From positions 1-57,569 of IMG/VR virus record IMGVR_UViG_3300029787_000051: a DNA stretch of 57,569 bases. One strand, written 5' to 3'. Position numbers and translations under genes: made by a program. The notes beneath the pieces are model-generated. The model had not been told where the DNA came from. It saw nothing but the letters and a program-made list of their open reading frames with translations, and made no database searches. Below, piece by piece: positions 45,664-53,548 of this stretch. The first letter of the stretch is position 1; every line of letters starts with the position of its first letter. This stretch comes from a virus.

Positions 45664-47226
45664 TTAATACCCAAATGTTTGGTCTGCTGGATTGTACGTG
45701 TTTTGCTTAGTAGCACTAGGATCATAGTCAAATATGCTAAATCGTGGTCTACTCATAATACCATAACGCAAAGCATCATAAATATGGTCTTCAGATTTAG
45801 TATCTACGTCTTCTGGATTTTTCTTATCAAGAGGTATAGAAGGTATCTGAGCAATTGTATTTACACAATTTTCAAAGAATACTAATCTAGGTTCGTCGGT
45901 GAACTCATCAACTTGTAGTCTTCTATGTACTTCATTCTTACCTGATACCCTACTACCTTTACTCCTATCAGAAGGTCGCCAGCGGCATCCTTTCTGTATC
46001 ATCTGTTCTGCTAGAGAAGGACCAGTATCGCCACGCCTATGCCAAAGACTACTATCCAGAACCCCATAACGTATTTGTCCATCGGTTTCTTCAATCTCGT
46101 TAATCATGTCAGCTAAGTCTACTGCTAACACTTTAGATACATATAACTCTCTATATACAATTAATTGTTCAGATGGTGAAACAGCAAACCAAAGAACAGC
46201 ACTGTATGACCCATATCCGTAGTCGCATGAACGGAAGCGAATCCAGTTATGCGGTATATCGAAAGGCTCAACAACATGTATTTCCCTGTTAAACTCTGTA
46301 AAAGCAGCACCTTCTTTAATATCCCAATCACCTTCTAGTAATTGTTTCCTTTGCGTTTCCGGGAGAGATAGTAGCATAGCCTCATAATCCCCTGCTTGCG
46401 ATAGATAGGGATTGTCAAATAGCCTTGCTGGTATAAATCTCCTTTTAAATAAAGGTTCCCCTTCTCTGGAGTGACCTTTAGGATATCGTAGTTCTGTGCC
46501 TGTTTCAATGTCCGTAGCCCAAAACGATTTGTTATGTGGCGCAGGATCAATAAACATCTTCTTAACCCATCCATGTCCTATACCTCCGGGGTTTGTTGTT
46601 GCCCTCATATAGACGGGTAAATCAGTTGCAATGGAGCGTAGACGAGAGCGCATATAATTCCATGCAAATGGTGTGGGCCATTGAGTCAACTCGTCAAAAC
46701 CTATCCAGCTAAACGCTAGACCCTGATAACGCAAGACATCATCTTCTCTGTCGAGATATGACATCCACAATCTTGCGCCAGAAGGTGCGGTCCATTGCAT
46801 TTTTCTTTCCGACCATTTTATTCCGGGCCAAATCTTGGGGTATAACTCCTGTGACTTCCATATCAACTCTCTAAGTTCTTCTGTTGTGTGACGTAGTAAA
46901 AGCCCACTAAAGGAGGGATGCCCCATGTACCTTAGAGGGTCTGCTAACATAGCGTATGATTTACCGCCACCTGCTGACCCACCATAAAGTACTTCTCGTT
47001 CAACAGCCGCTAGAAAACTTGTTTGCGGCCCCGGATTAGGCTGAAAGATAACATTATGTGTTTCTTCTATATCTTCTGGTATATTTAAAACTTCTTGTAC
47101 TTCGGTACTATCTTGCTTTGGCACCGATTCTTTTTTCTTCGATGCCTTGCGCCGTTTGGATCGCGTCTTGCGCGACTTCGGCAATCCTTCTGAGAGTTCT
47201 AACTTTGTTCTGGTTCTGCTTGCCAT
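45664..47226 (-). CDS. terL: Terminase large subunit, 520 aa
   Basis: Packaging motor and nuclease. Walker A is GGSAGGGKS (82-90), Walker B is FSWIGFDEL with D178-E179, and the coupling motif is MRATTNPGG. The RNase H-like nuclease has SCDYGYGSYS, GVLDSSLW and EDHIYDALRYG. The first 40 residues are highly basic. It overlaps the helix-turn-helix gene upstream by about 120 bases in another frame, which is long for a phage, so the true TerL start could be internal. Confidence 0.92.
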   Translation of the reverse strand: MASRTRTKLELSEGLPKSRKTRSKRRKASKKKESVPKQDSTEVQEVLNIPEDIEETHNVIFQPNPGPQTSFLAAVEREVLYGGSAGGGKSYAMLADPLRYMGHPSFSGLLLRHTTEELRELIWKSQELYPKIWPGIKWSERKMQWTAPSGARLWMSYLDREDDVLRYQGLAFSWIGFDELTQWPTPFAWNYMRSRLRSIATDLPVYMRATTNPGGIGHGWVKKMFIDPAPHNKSFWATDIETGTELRYPKGHSREGEPLFKRRFIPARLFDNPYLSQAGDYEAMLLSLPETQRKQLLEGDWDIKEGAAFTEFNREIHVVEPFDIPHNWIRFRSCDYGYGSYSAVLWFAVSPSEQLIVYRELYVSKVLAVDLADMINEIEETDGQIRYGVLDSSLWHRRGDTGPSLAEQMIQKGCRWRPSDRSKGSRVSGKNEVHRRLQVDEFTDEPRLVFFENCVNTIAQIPSIPLDKKNPEDVDTKSEDHIYDALRYGIMSRPRFSIFDYDPSATKQNTYNPADQTFGY

Positions 47227-47506
47227 TCTTAATACGTTTCATTAAACCTACATGCGAGATTGTACGGCCTGTCTTATTTGTAAGCCAGTTCGCAACTTGT
47301 CTATATGAGTACTGTTTAATATGATCCTTTGCGGCATCAAGGCAATCCAATTCAAAAGAGATTGGTTGCAGTAAATTTTCGTTGTCTTTATCCAATTCAT
47401 ATCCAAACGGAATAACCCTCGCTATTTTTGGCACAGGTAGCCACTCATTATCCTCTTGTATATCTAGAGGTTGCGGTAACTTCCATTTTCCAATCGACTT
47501 ACGCAT
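47108..47506 (-). CDS. Helix-turn-helix protein beside terminase, 132 aa
   Basis: The central segment QYSYRQVANWLTNKTGRT, followed by ISHVGLMKRIKNG, is a convincing helix-turn-helix for DNA binding. Location just upstream of TerL fits a pac/cos-recognition or small-terminase-like role. It overlaps the 121-aa gene by 8 bases and TerL by 119. Which of the two upstream genes is the true TerS cannot be decided by eye. Confidence 0.7.
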   Translation of the reverse strand: MRKSIGKWKLPQPLDIQEDNEWLPVPKIARVIPFGYELDKDNENLLQPISFELDCLDAAKDHIKQYSYRQVANWLTNKTGRTISHVGLMKRIKNGKQNQNKVRTLRRIAEVAQDAIQTAQGIEEKRIGAKAR

Positions 47507-47864
47507 TGTCTTTCGGAGGGAGAAGCATTACGCCACCCTTACTTTCGACTTGTATTTTCTCTGTTTTAATTAGGCCAGTACGATCTAATATCTCTTTAGC
47601 GGCATTCATTTTTTCTTTTATGCCTAATTCAGTGGGATCAACTATACCGCCCACCATTGCTGCTGCTGCTCTTGGCGCATTGCCAGCTAAAAACTCTTGC
47701 GTCTTTTCCATAATCTCGTCTTTAAGACTACTTATAATATCACCTGTTGATGTAGTTGCGGCATATCCCGCCATACGTTTTGCTTCGTTAATGTCGCCAT
47801 TAGCGTCATCAAACAAGACACTGAGAAAAATTTTTTGTTTATCAGTCAGTACTCTATTAGACAT
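47499..47864 (-). CDS. terS: Terminase small subunit candidate, 121 aa
   Basis: N-terminus LTDKQKIFLSVLFDDANGDI with EAKRMAGYAATTSTGDIISS resembles the helix-turn-helix opening of Nu1/Terminase_2-type small subunits. A middle helix (APRAAAAMVGGIVDP) and AAKEILDRTGLIKTEKIQVE at the end match that family well. It would bind the packaging site and present DNA to TerL. The ending MLLPPKD is also typical. Confidence 0.72.
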   Translation of the reverse strand: MSNRVLTDKQKIFLSVLFDDANGDINEAKRMAGYAATTSTGDIISSLKDEIMEKTQEFLAGNAPRAAAAMVGGIVDPTELGIKEKMNAAKEILDRTGLIKTEKIQVESKGGVMLLPPKDNA

Positions 47865-48345
47865 GCCACTCCCCTGTCTTCATAGTATGTGATAATCTAT
47901 TTGCTCTTCGCCCTACTTGATCAGCCCACCGACTATCCATCATTTCTTCGGAGGCCCATGTATAATCTTCCTGCTCAATTGCAGCCCACATATTTTTAAA
48001 TTTAGATAGTCTAGGGATTCCCATATTAAAGCCCATATCTACAACAACACGTTGTCGTGCAGCACTTAAATCTTCTACTACAGGAAAAGCATCAAGCAAC
48101 TCACACACAACAATGTTAATGTCGTTCTTACATAACATGTAGGCATCAGCTTCAGTAATACCATTCTCATAGACCATATCAATGTCCATTTCCATAATTT
48201 CAAGTTCTTCATCTGTAATACCACGATCTTCAAGATTTCTACCAATGCCTATAGTATCTATGCCTAAATGGTCTTGATAGACTTCTAAGCGTAGCCCTTC
48301 ATGCATAGCAATCTGTTTTACAAACTCTTGTTCATCATACTTCAT
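47857..48345 (-). CDS. T4-type lysozyme (GH24) endolysin, 162 aa
   Basis: Cleaves the glycan strands of peptidoglycan at lysis. The catalytic triad is E16 (AMHEGLRLE), D25 (VYQDHLG) and T31 (IDTIGIG), with the 9- and 6-residue spacing of T4 lysozyme (E11, D20, T26). No signal peptide, so it needs a holin. It is next to a small membrane-associated protein and the 3-TM holin, forming a lysis cassette just upstream of the terminase genes. Confidence 0.9.
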   Translation of the reverse strand: MKYDEQEFVKQIAMHEGLRLEVYQDHLGIDTIGIGRNLEDRGITDEELEIMEMDIDMVYENGITEADAYMLCKNDINIVVCELLDAFPVVEDLSAARQRVVVDMGFNMGIPRLSKFKNMWAAIEQEDYTWASEEMMDSRWADQVGRRANRLSHTMKTGEWHV

Positions 48346-48542
48346 ATTTCTGGTGTATTCGATTTCTTGAACACCTTCTTATTATGAACAACATTGGGGA
48401 ATAGAAACGGTACAAATCCATGTATAACTATCTTAAAAAAGTATAGTACTGTCCAACCAGCTTCTTTCATAGACTGTATAAGATGCCCAACATAACCTAC
48501 ATTATGCTTAGACATATGTTCCATATCAAACCATTCTTTCAT
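48342..48542 (-). CDS. Hypothetical membrane-associated protein, 66 aa (DUF6356-like)
   Basis: MKEWFDMEHMSKHNVGYVGH, then one hydrophobic helix (TVLYFFKIVIHGFVPFLFP) and a basic tail. The HxxxxNxxYxxH…IHGxxP pattern recalls the DUF6356 family. It starts in a TAATG overlap with the holin and overlaps the lysozyme by four bases, so it is part of the lysis cassette. It may act as a holin helper. Confidence 0.65.
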   Translation of the reverse strand: MKEWFDMEHMSKHNVGYVGHLIQSMKEAGWTVLYFFKIVIHGFVPFLFPNVVHNKKVFKKSNTPEI

Positions 48543-48952
48543 TACTTACTCCTCTTCATATTTTCTCTGGATACGCCCTTCCATTTTTCCGCTGACCGCA
48601 TCCCACCTAATCCCAATAGGCTTAGAGTTAATGTCATTAATCCTTCTGTTGGAATTATTGGAATTGCTATGTCTGCACCAGAAACGGCTATAACCCATAC
48701 AAATACGGGTTGAAATACGTACTGCCAGCCAAGACCAAAAGCGCATATCCACATGATAGCTGGCCTCGACCCACTTACAAATAGTGAAGGGTGCTTGGCC
48801 TGTTCAATGTTTGCTTGAGCTTGCGCTAGGTCTAGACTGACAACCTGTTGTTTAAGTTCAGCCTCTAGTTTAGTCTTGAGGTCTTTGTCCTCTACAAATT
48901 TATCAAGGACTTTACCTGCAACTCCTACGATGCTATCTGCTAATCCTAACAT
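48542..48952 (-). CDS. Holin, 3-TM family, 136 aa
   Basis: Matches the Holin_3TMs pattern: an N-terminal helical part with KLEAELKQQ, then FVSGSRPAIMWICAFGLGWQ, YVFQPVFVWVIAVSG, a PIIPTEGLMTLTLSLLGLGG segment and MRSAEKWKGVS at the end. It forms holes in the inner membrane to release the lysozyme. Next to the GH24 lysozyme. Confidence 0.85.
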   Translation of the reverse strand: MLGLADSIVGVAGKVLDKFVEDKDLKTKLEAELKQQVVSLDLAQAQANIEQAKHPSLFVSGSRPAIMWICAFGLGWQYVFQPVFVWVIAVSGADIAIPIIPTEGLMTLTLSLLGLGGMRSAEKWKGVSRENMKRSK

Positions 48953-48959
48953 ACTTTTC

Positions 48960-49247
48960 CTAACACTTCCATCTTTTTCTTGCCTGTCGTAAACGGCTAT
49001 TGGGATTTTTCGCTGCTTTTGGAAACTTCTTCATTTGCCCTGCGCTTCTCGCACAATAGCTTTTGCGTCTAGCTGCGCGTTTTCCTGTTGGCTTACTCTC
49101 TGTAACAGCGGTTCTTAATTTACTACCCGGATTATCTCTACGATACTTAGCCACACCTTTTGGTGTCATCCCCGCCCCTTTTTTAGTAGGACGTTTATGA
49201 CCACCTTTAATAGTATGGCCCTTCATTGTACCTTTACGTTTAGCCAT
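48960..49247 (-). CDS. Lys/Arg-rich conserved protein, 95 aa (DUF6321-like)
   Basis: More than a third basic residues. KGVAKYRRDNPGSKLRTAVT, KPTGKRAARRKSYCARSAGQ and PNSRLRQARKRWKC form a pattern common in marine phages that I recall as DUF6321. Two Cys in fixed spacing suggest metal or disulphide. Probably a DNA-binding virion or packaging accessory protein. Start overlaps the next gene's stop. Confidence 0.7.
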   Translation of the reverse strand: MAKRKGTMKGHTIKGGHKRPTKKGAGMTPKGVAKYRRDNPGSKLRTAVTESKPTGKRAARRKSYCARSAGQMKKFPKAAKNPNSRLRQARKRWKC

Positions 49248-49471
49248 TATTTCTTCCTTGATTTCTTCCAGCTAATCCTTGCTGGCCCTTTCTTCTTTTT
49301 AGAAGCAGAGGTACATTGCGCCTTTGTCGGTCTACATGCAGGATAGGGACGCTTTGACTTTGTGGCAGACTTCCTTCCGCAAGGTTTGCCTGTCTTGCAA
49401 TCTACCCACCCTTTTCCTTTATTTCGCCCAAACCATTTCTTTAGGCTATCACTTTTTCTTTTTGCTGCCAC
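49247..49471 (-). CDS. Lys-rich conserved protein, 74 aa
   Basis: Uses a GTG start inside the end of the preceding gene. The LKKWFGRNKGKGWVDCKTGK, PCGRKS and YPACRPTKAQC segments are a recognisable small phage family with four Cys. It is related in style to the 95-aa neighbour, and together they may bind nucleic acid. Function unknown. Confidence 0.7.
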   Translation of the reverse strand: MAAKRKSDSLKKWFGRNKGKGWVDCKTGKPCGRKSATKSKRPYPACRPTKAQCTSASKKKKGPARISWKKSRKK

Positions 49472-49613
49472 TTTTATTCCCCCAGTTTTTTGCGCCTACT
49501 TTGCGGCAGCGAACTAGCGCACCAGACGCATAAGCAGAAGGCCACTTTTTATACCGTGACTTTACCTTAGAGTAACATGCATCTTTTTTACCAGACTTCT
49601 TTTTTGCAGCCAT
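49449..49613 (-). CDS. DUF5872-like protein, 54 aa
   Basis: The KKDACYSKVKSRYKKWPSAY and ASGALVRCRKVGAKNWGN segments match a short conserved phage/virus family (DUF5872 as I recall), basic with two Cys. It overlaps the next GTG start by 23 bases. Function unknown. Confidence 0.72.
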   Translation of the reverse strand: MAAKKKSGKKDACYSKVKSRYKKWPSAYASGALVRCRKVGAKNWGNKSGSKKKK

Positions 49614-49615
49614 TG

Positions 49616-49840
49616 TTAATCCTCTAATACTTCTACTGGATATCGTTTACCATCAATAACTTTAAGACGTAGCTTACCATGTTTACATGCCCATCTTTCT
49701 ACTCCACGTTTTGGAGGATCAGTTCGCTCTATCTTTCTCTTTATCTTTAGGCAATCAGATAAGCTATCTCTAGGCGTGAACTCTAGAAGCTGTCCCGCCG
49801 TTGTATAGAGATATAAAACAAATCCAACAAAGGTTTCCAT
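49616..49840 (-). CDS. Hypothetical protein, 74 aa, N-terminal membrane segment
   Basis: METFVGFVLYLYTTAGQLLE gives a short hydrophobic N-terminus, then a basic soluble domain (DCLKIKRKIERTDPPKRGVE) with two Cys. This layout is common among small phage proteins exported to the periplasm. Start overlaps the upstream stop by one base. Confidence 0.62.
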   Translation of the reverse strand: METFVGFVLYLYTTAGQLLEFTPRDSLSDCLKIKRKIERTDPPKRGVERWACKHGKLRLKVIDGKRYPVEVLED

Positions 49841-50229
49841 TACTTTCCATTATGTGCTTCAAGGCTTCTGGCCTGATCTTTAAGTTCATCAATATTGCTT
49901 TGAGCTTTTTCCATATCTTTTTGTAGTCTGTTGATATTGACTTTATTATGTAACATATCATTTACTTTTGCAGTAAGAGCCTCTAGTTGTCCACTCATAT
50001 GTTCTATCAACATAAAGGCTTCTTTTTCTGTAGAGGATTGTGGTGTGTTAATTCTAAATTCATTGTTCTTTTCTAAATCGGCAGACATAAGCTGTGCCTT
50101 AGTTTCTAGTTTATTTAATCTCTCTACTACACCAAAGTACGCCCACGTTCCTAAAGCTACGGCAGCAACTATAGATATAAGATTTCTTATGGGCATAGCC
50201 ACAGAGGTTTCAGAGGATACTTCAGCCAT
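49840..50229 (-). CDS. Membrane-anchored coiled-coil protein, 129 aa
   Basis: A transmembrane helix (RNLISIVAAVALGTWAYFGV, 15-35) is followed by a long coiled coil (ERLNKLETKAQLMSADLEKN; MEKAQSNIDELKDQARSLEA). The topology is like an i-spanin, with a periplasmic coiled coil, and it is located near other lysis genes. No lipoprotein partner overlaps it. A structural role in DNA ejection is also possible. Confidence 0.68.
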   Translation of the reverse strand: MAEVSSETSVAMPIRNLISIVAAVALGTWAYFGVVERLNKLETKAQLMSADLEKNNEFRINTPQSSTEKEAFMLIEHMSGQLEALTAKVNDMLHNKVNINRLQKDMEKAQSNIDELKDQARSLEAHNGK

Positions 50230-50778
50230 TTAGCAATATGGTCCTGTACACCGATTCTCGTATATCCACCATGCTATGCCTATAAATATCACAACTACGA
50301 CTATCAATTTTCCTGACTCCATCAGCCAGTAGTATACACGCTCCCATAGTGCATCGTCTTTTTCTTTTTTCTTTTTAGCTACTTCTTTATTTTTCTTTTG
50401 CCGTTCTTCTCGCTGCTTTAATCTTTTGTCTCGTTCATCAAGAATTGTGTCCCATGTACCCAATCCCCACTTCCTATCAATTTCTCTTTCTAGATTTCTA
50501 AGGGCAATATCATTTTGCTTCTGCGTAAGTACGTCATTTGCTACTGCGCTTATAGCAGTATCGTCATCATACCCCTCATCTCCAGCACGTATCTTAAGTA
50601 TCTGCTGCATTCGGGTAGATGGTTTATTAGGCTTCTTTCCTGTCTTTTTATTCTCCTCATGCGCCTCTTGATGCCCAAACAGATTATCTAGTGAGTGTGT
50701 TAGGTCTTTCACATCTACACATGTCTCTGCAATTTTTTTACAAGCTGCGATAGAGAGGGCGATTGTTGCGGGGTCCAA
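50230..50778 (-). CDS. C-terminally anchored membrane protein, 182 aa
   Basis: Starts with TTG, supported by GGGAGGAAAG about seven bases upstream. Residues 1-130 are charged and helical (REERQKKNKEVAKKKKEKDD), and the end is a transmembrane helix (LIVVVVIFIGIAWWIYENRC) with a short Cys-containing tail. Proteins of this plan are frequent near the lysis genes of marine podoviruses. Function unknown. Confidence 0.65.
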   Translation of the reverse strand: MDPATIALSIAACKKIAETCVDVKDLTHSLDNLFGHQEAHEENKKTGKKPNKPSTRMQQILKIRAGDEGYDDDTAISAVANDVLTQKQNDIALRNLEREIDRKWGLGTWDTILDERDKRLKQREERQKKNKEVAKKKKEKDDALWERVYYWLMESGKLIVVVVIFIGIAWWIYENRCTGPYC

Positions 50779-50911
50779 ACTTTCCTCCCTTTCTCATTTC
50801 AGTAATTAGAGCCGTATGTCTAGCTCTCCTCATCCATGCTGCTAGTCTTCTACCTTTTTTTGTATTCGGATAGTAGATAGAGCCAACTCTTATATATTTA
50901 CGTTTCTCCAC
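50738..50911 (-). CDS. Possible basic protein, 57 aa, GTG start
   Basis: Reads VEKRKYIRVGSIYYPNTKKG, then RRLAAWMRRARHTALITEMR. It is strongly basic and overlaps the next gene by 41 bases. No good Shine-Dalgarno is visible. It fills an otherwise empty 130-base gap, which gives some support. Could be chance. Confidence 0.35.
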   Translation of the reverse strand: MEKRKYIRVGSIYYPNTKKGRRLAAWMRRARHTALITEMRKGGKFGPRNNRPLYRSL

Positions 50912-51022
50912 ATTTACATGCAGAGATCATCATAGTGTGAATTACATGCCCTACGATAATTGTTATCATACAATGTTTCTCTATTAAAAAATATTAAATT
51001 GAATATATATTTAAACATGTTT

Positions 51023-51391
51023 CTAGCCGCCTGTTGGATTATAATATTCAGTAGCAGATATTGTAATATCAAATGTTGAACCTGCCTCTTTGTATGCACA
51101 AATCTTATCACCTGATTGAAGAGATAAAGTACTTCCATCAACAACAGAAGCTACGTTATATTGAAGGATATCCATGCCATTTATAATGTAAGCGTAGCTT
51201 GTACTTGTAGCGATATACCTTTGAACATATACCTTCTTAGTAGCTGACCCGCCATTACCTAGTAAAAGGAATGTTACTTGGGAGATATACTTTGATGGTA
51301 CAGTATACACTACATCAGCACTCGCACCAGCACTTGTTGATGTAATTGATTTATGCTGTGTGGTGTTACGACCGAACGTGAAATCTACCAT
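51023..51391 (-). CDS. Beta-rich structural protein, 122 aa
   Basis: MVDFTFGRNTTQHKSITSTS then VVYTVPSKYISQVTFLLLGN and SLQSGDKICAYKEAGSTFD. The alternating strand pattern and Ser/Thr richness resemble small neck or decoration proteins. It is followed on the same strand by 110 A+T-rich bases with no confident gene, including the palindrome AAACATGTTT right after the stop. Confidence 0.6.
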   Translation of the reverse strand: MVDFTFGRNTTQHKSITSTSAGASADVVYTVPSKYISQVTFLLLGNGGSATKKVYVQRYIATSTSYAYIINGMDILQYNVASVVDGSTLSLQSGDKICAYKEAGSTFDITISATEYYNPTGG

Positions 51392-51772
51392 TTACTTACT
51401 TCTTTTTCTACGTATAGTTTCGATCTGTCCAGATTCGCGCTTACGCTTTTCATCTTCTAAAGCCCTGTCTCTTATATCTCGCCTATCTGATTCGGGCAAA
51501 GAATTATATAATTGCTTATCCATATTTGTTAATATTCTTTGCATAGGGGTCATGTCTCCCCACTTTAAGCCAGTAGCTACCCCGCCTTTGTTAAATCCTT
51601 TTTTCTTTTTCATCTTATCCATAACAGCACCACCTGCTGCATAGGAGTGCATCTTACTATTAGCCATACCTCCATGCATCATCTTTGTTTTCTTTTTCTT
51701 AGAGACAGGTATCATATGGATATCAATAACTAAAGCCATGTCTTCTTTTTTCTTTTTCCGCTTACTTGCCAT
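51392..51772 (-). CDS. Lys-rich late protein with GGM motifs, 126 aa
   Basis: Very basic (MASKRKKKKEDMALVIDIHM). It contains MMHGGMANSK, SYAAGGAVMDKMKKK and GFNKGGVATGLKWGD, variants of a short GG[MV]A element shared with at least four other late proteins here. The C-terminal third is charged and helical. Overlaps the MscS-like gene by 11 bases. Function unknown, probably virion-associated. Confidence 0.62.
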   Translation of the reverse strand: MASKRKKKKEDMALVIDIHMIPVSKKKKTKMMHGGMANSKMHSYAAGGAVMDKMKKKKGFNKGGVATGLKWGDMTPMQRILTNMDKQLYNSLPESDRRDIRDRALEDEKRKRESGQIETIRRKRSK

Positions 51773-52208
51773 TTTTTAGTTCCTCTATTTCTATAGCATT
51801 TTTTGAAATATGATGGCTCTGTTCCCTATCAATTTTATCTTGACGATCTTGTATTAAATCTATAACAGCTTGCGCCTTTTCGTCTACAGAGTCCATATGG
51901 ATATCTTCACTTACTACCTTCTCTAACTTAAGCCCCTCTATCTTTGTATTTGGTACATGCCTGAGAACTAAGCCACGGCAATCTACTATAGCGAAAACAG
52001 TTTTGCCAATACCAATTGACATGATTGTTGCTTTTGCACCATCTATGAATACGACATCTCCTTGATTAAAAGACTTATCAGCTTTGAACTTTAAACCTTT
52101 AACAATAGACTCTGCATATTCTTTTACTGTTAATGCGGCAATCACACTAACAGCAAACCCTGCCCAAAGAAGTAGGGTATCATTAAACTCAATCGGTGGC
52201 GGGGTCAT
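51762..52208 (-). CDS. Mini MscS-like membrane protein, 148 aa
   Basis: One N-terminal transmembrane helix (TLLLWAGFAVSVIAALTVKE), an amphipathic stretch (YAESIVKGLKFKAD), then FNQGDVVFIDGAKATIMSIG, IGKTVFAIVDCRG and LRHVPNTKIEGL. This matches the pore helix and middle beta domain of MscS mechanosensitive channels (F-x-x-G-D-x-V-x-I…V-P-N-x-K). The sensor helices and C-terminal cage are absent, replaced by a charged coiled coil. Possibly acts in lysis, osmotic protection or ejection; all inference. Confidence 0.65.
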   Translation of the reverse strand: MTPPPIEFNDTLLLWAGFAVSVIAALTVKEYAESIVKGLKFKADKSFNQGDVVFIDGAKATIMSIGIGKTVFAIVDCRGLVLRHVPNTKIEGLKLEKVVSEDIHMDSVDEKAQAVIDLIQDRQDKIDREQSHHISKNAIEIEELKNGK

Positions 52209-52756
52209 TTTTTCTTTTTAGCCATACCACCATAGAACATGCCTACTTTACGCATGTCATTGTGGCCCATTCGCATACCTTGTGCCATACCCCCATGACC
52301 AAACCCGTGCTTCTTCTTCATCGACTTTTTTAAATTGCCAAGCCGTTTAAGCTCAAATTTTTCAACATCAAGTTTTTCTTTTAATTTTTTAACTTGCGCT
52401 TTGCCATAAGCAGTATCTGAAACGCCAGAGTACTTTGAAATCTGTTCTTCTATCTTATCTATCTTTTTCTGCTGCTTCTCTTGCATCTTAGGTATCTTGT
52501 CATAATGTTCTTTACGCCCCGCCTGTGTCTTAGCAACAGCCGAAATTTCAATTTTATCAGCCCCTCTATCCAGAGACTTTGAGGCATCAGCACTTTTTAA
52601 CTGCTTCATCTCTCCTTCGCCAGCAGGTTGAAGAAGGTTAGCATCTCCTTTACCTTGAGTTTTTCGTAGCTTGCGCATAGCCTCTTGCCGACTAGCACTT
52701 CTAGCAGCCTTACTGCCTCTTGCAGCTTTGGATAATGCTTTGCCCATAACGCCCAT
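52205..52756 (-). CDS. Lys/Ala-rich late protein with GGM motifs, 183 aa
   Basis: Highly basic. N-terminus KALSKAARGSKAARSASRQE, a long coiled coil (KQQKKIDKIEEQISKYSGVS), and a C-terminus with HGFGHGGMAQGMRMGHNDMR and ending VGMFYGGMAKKKK, nearly the same end as the 46-aa protein at 53549. Likely binds DNA or packs in the virion. Overlaps the MscS-like gene (ATGA). Confidence 0.62.
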   Translation of the reverse strand: MGVMGKALSKAARGSKAARSASRQEAMRKLRKTQGKGDANLLQPAGEGEMKQLKSADASKSLDRGADKIEISAVAKTQAGRKEHYDKIPKMQEKQQKKIDKIEEQISKYSGVSDTAYGKAQVKKLKEKLDVEKFELKRLGNLKKSMKKKHGFGHGGMAQGMRMGHNDMRKVGMFYGGMAKKKK

Positions 52757-52767
52757 GTTACTTTTCC

Positions 52768-52944
52768 TTATTCAAAATCTTGAACTAACTCTGATTGATT
52801 AGGTGTGGTATTTTTGCCACACTCACATTCTGGCCCACAAGTGCAGCCTTCTTTCCCACACTTAGGACAGATATCTTTTGGCTCATCGTCATAGAATCCA
52901 AATCTACTCATTTCCATTGCCCTCACAAATAACATTCCAATCAT
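52768..52944 (-). CDS. Small zinc-finger protein, 58 aa
   Basis: Eight Cys in CPKCGKEGCTCGPECECG give one or two metal sites. An N-terminal stretch is hydrophobic (MIGMLFVRAMEM). AGGAG seven bases before the ATG at 52944 supports this start; a start at 52911 (MSRFGFYDD) is the alternative and would drop the hydrophobic part. Function unknown. Confidence 0.6.
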   Translation of the reverse strand: MIGMLFVRAMEMSRFGFYDDEPKDICPKCGKEGCTCGPECECGKNTTPNQSELVQDFE

Positions 52945-53011
52945 CCACACACTCCTACAAATGTCACGGCATCAATATAGCGTATCAGGTATACGCCTAT
53001 GATATAGTCAA

Positions 53012-53143
53012 TCATGCCCTGCCATTCTTTATAGACCTAGACTGTGAGGGTGTATACTTTTTTCTATGATTCAGCGGCGGCTTACGATTGCGCCGTTTGA
53101 TAACCCGTTTCCATAAGTTCTTTTCTGGTGCCGTCTTAGCCAT
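53012..53143 (-). CDS. Basic peptide, 43 aa
   Basis: MAKTAPEKNLWKRVIKRRNR, then KPPLNHRKKYTPSQ. About 40% Lys/Arg. It begins at the TAA of the upstream gene (TAATG) and fills the gap to the next gene. Function unknown, perhaps nucleic-acid binding. Confidence 0.55.
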   Translation of the reverse strand: MAKTAPEKNLWKRVIKRRNRKPPLNHRKKYTPSQSRSIKNGRA

Positions 53144-53544
53144 TATGCCTTTACTTCTTTTATGATTCTTCCCGAATCATCTAGTTCTTTAACTAGCTCG
53201 ACTCGCATTATGGCATAGAGGTCGTTAGCATATATCTTCCATACCTCTACCTCTAGACCTGCGTAGTCTACGTAAGATAGCATTTTCTTTTCTAGTCGGA
53301 CCCACCTAGCAGGAATATGCCTACCACACTGTTCAAACATATACTTGTTAAATACAGCATTCGCTGCCTCAAAGGATTCAGTATCTGCGGCAGCTAGTTC
53401 TTTGATGGCTTCCATGTTATTGCATGAAGAGTTTATGTACCCAACGTATCGCTTCTCCGATGCTTCTGCATCCTGTACTGTAGCACAATTACTGATAGGC
53501 ATACTAAAGAGAGTAACCACTAAGATTATAAGAAGACGTTTCAT
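53143..53544 (-). CDS. Exported protein or lipoprotein, 133 aa
   Basis: A signal peptide MKRLLIILVVTLFSMPISNC ends at a Cys that could be lipidated, though the lipobox (PISNC) is poor. The mature part is helical with two further Cys (SSCNN, EQCGR) that may form a disulphide. It might be an o-spanin-like outer-membrane component or an immunity protein. It is an early gene in the late block. Confidence 0.65.
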   Translation of the reverse strand: MKRLLIILVVTLFSMPISNCATVQDAEASEKRYVGYINSSCNNMEAIKELAAADTESFEAANAVFNKYMFEQCGRHIPARWVRLEKKMLSYVDYAGLEVEVWKIYANDLYAIMRVELVKELDDSGRIIKEVKA

Positions 53545-53548
53545 AGCA

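Noticed and set aside
50920-51022. Gene in the A+T-rich gap after the 122-aa protein
   Set aside because: Only short frames without ribosome sites; contains the palindrome AAACATGTTT and A/T runs but nothing assignable.
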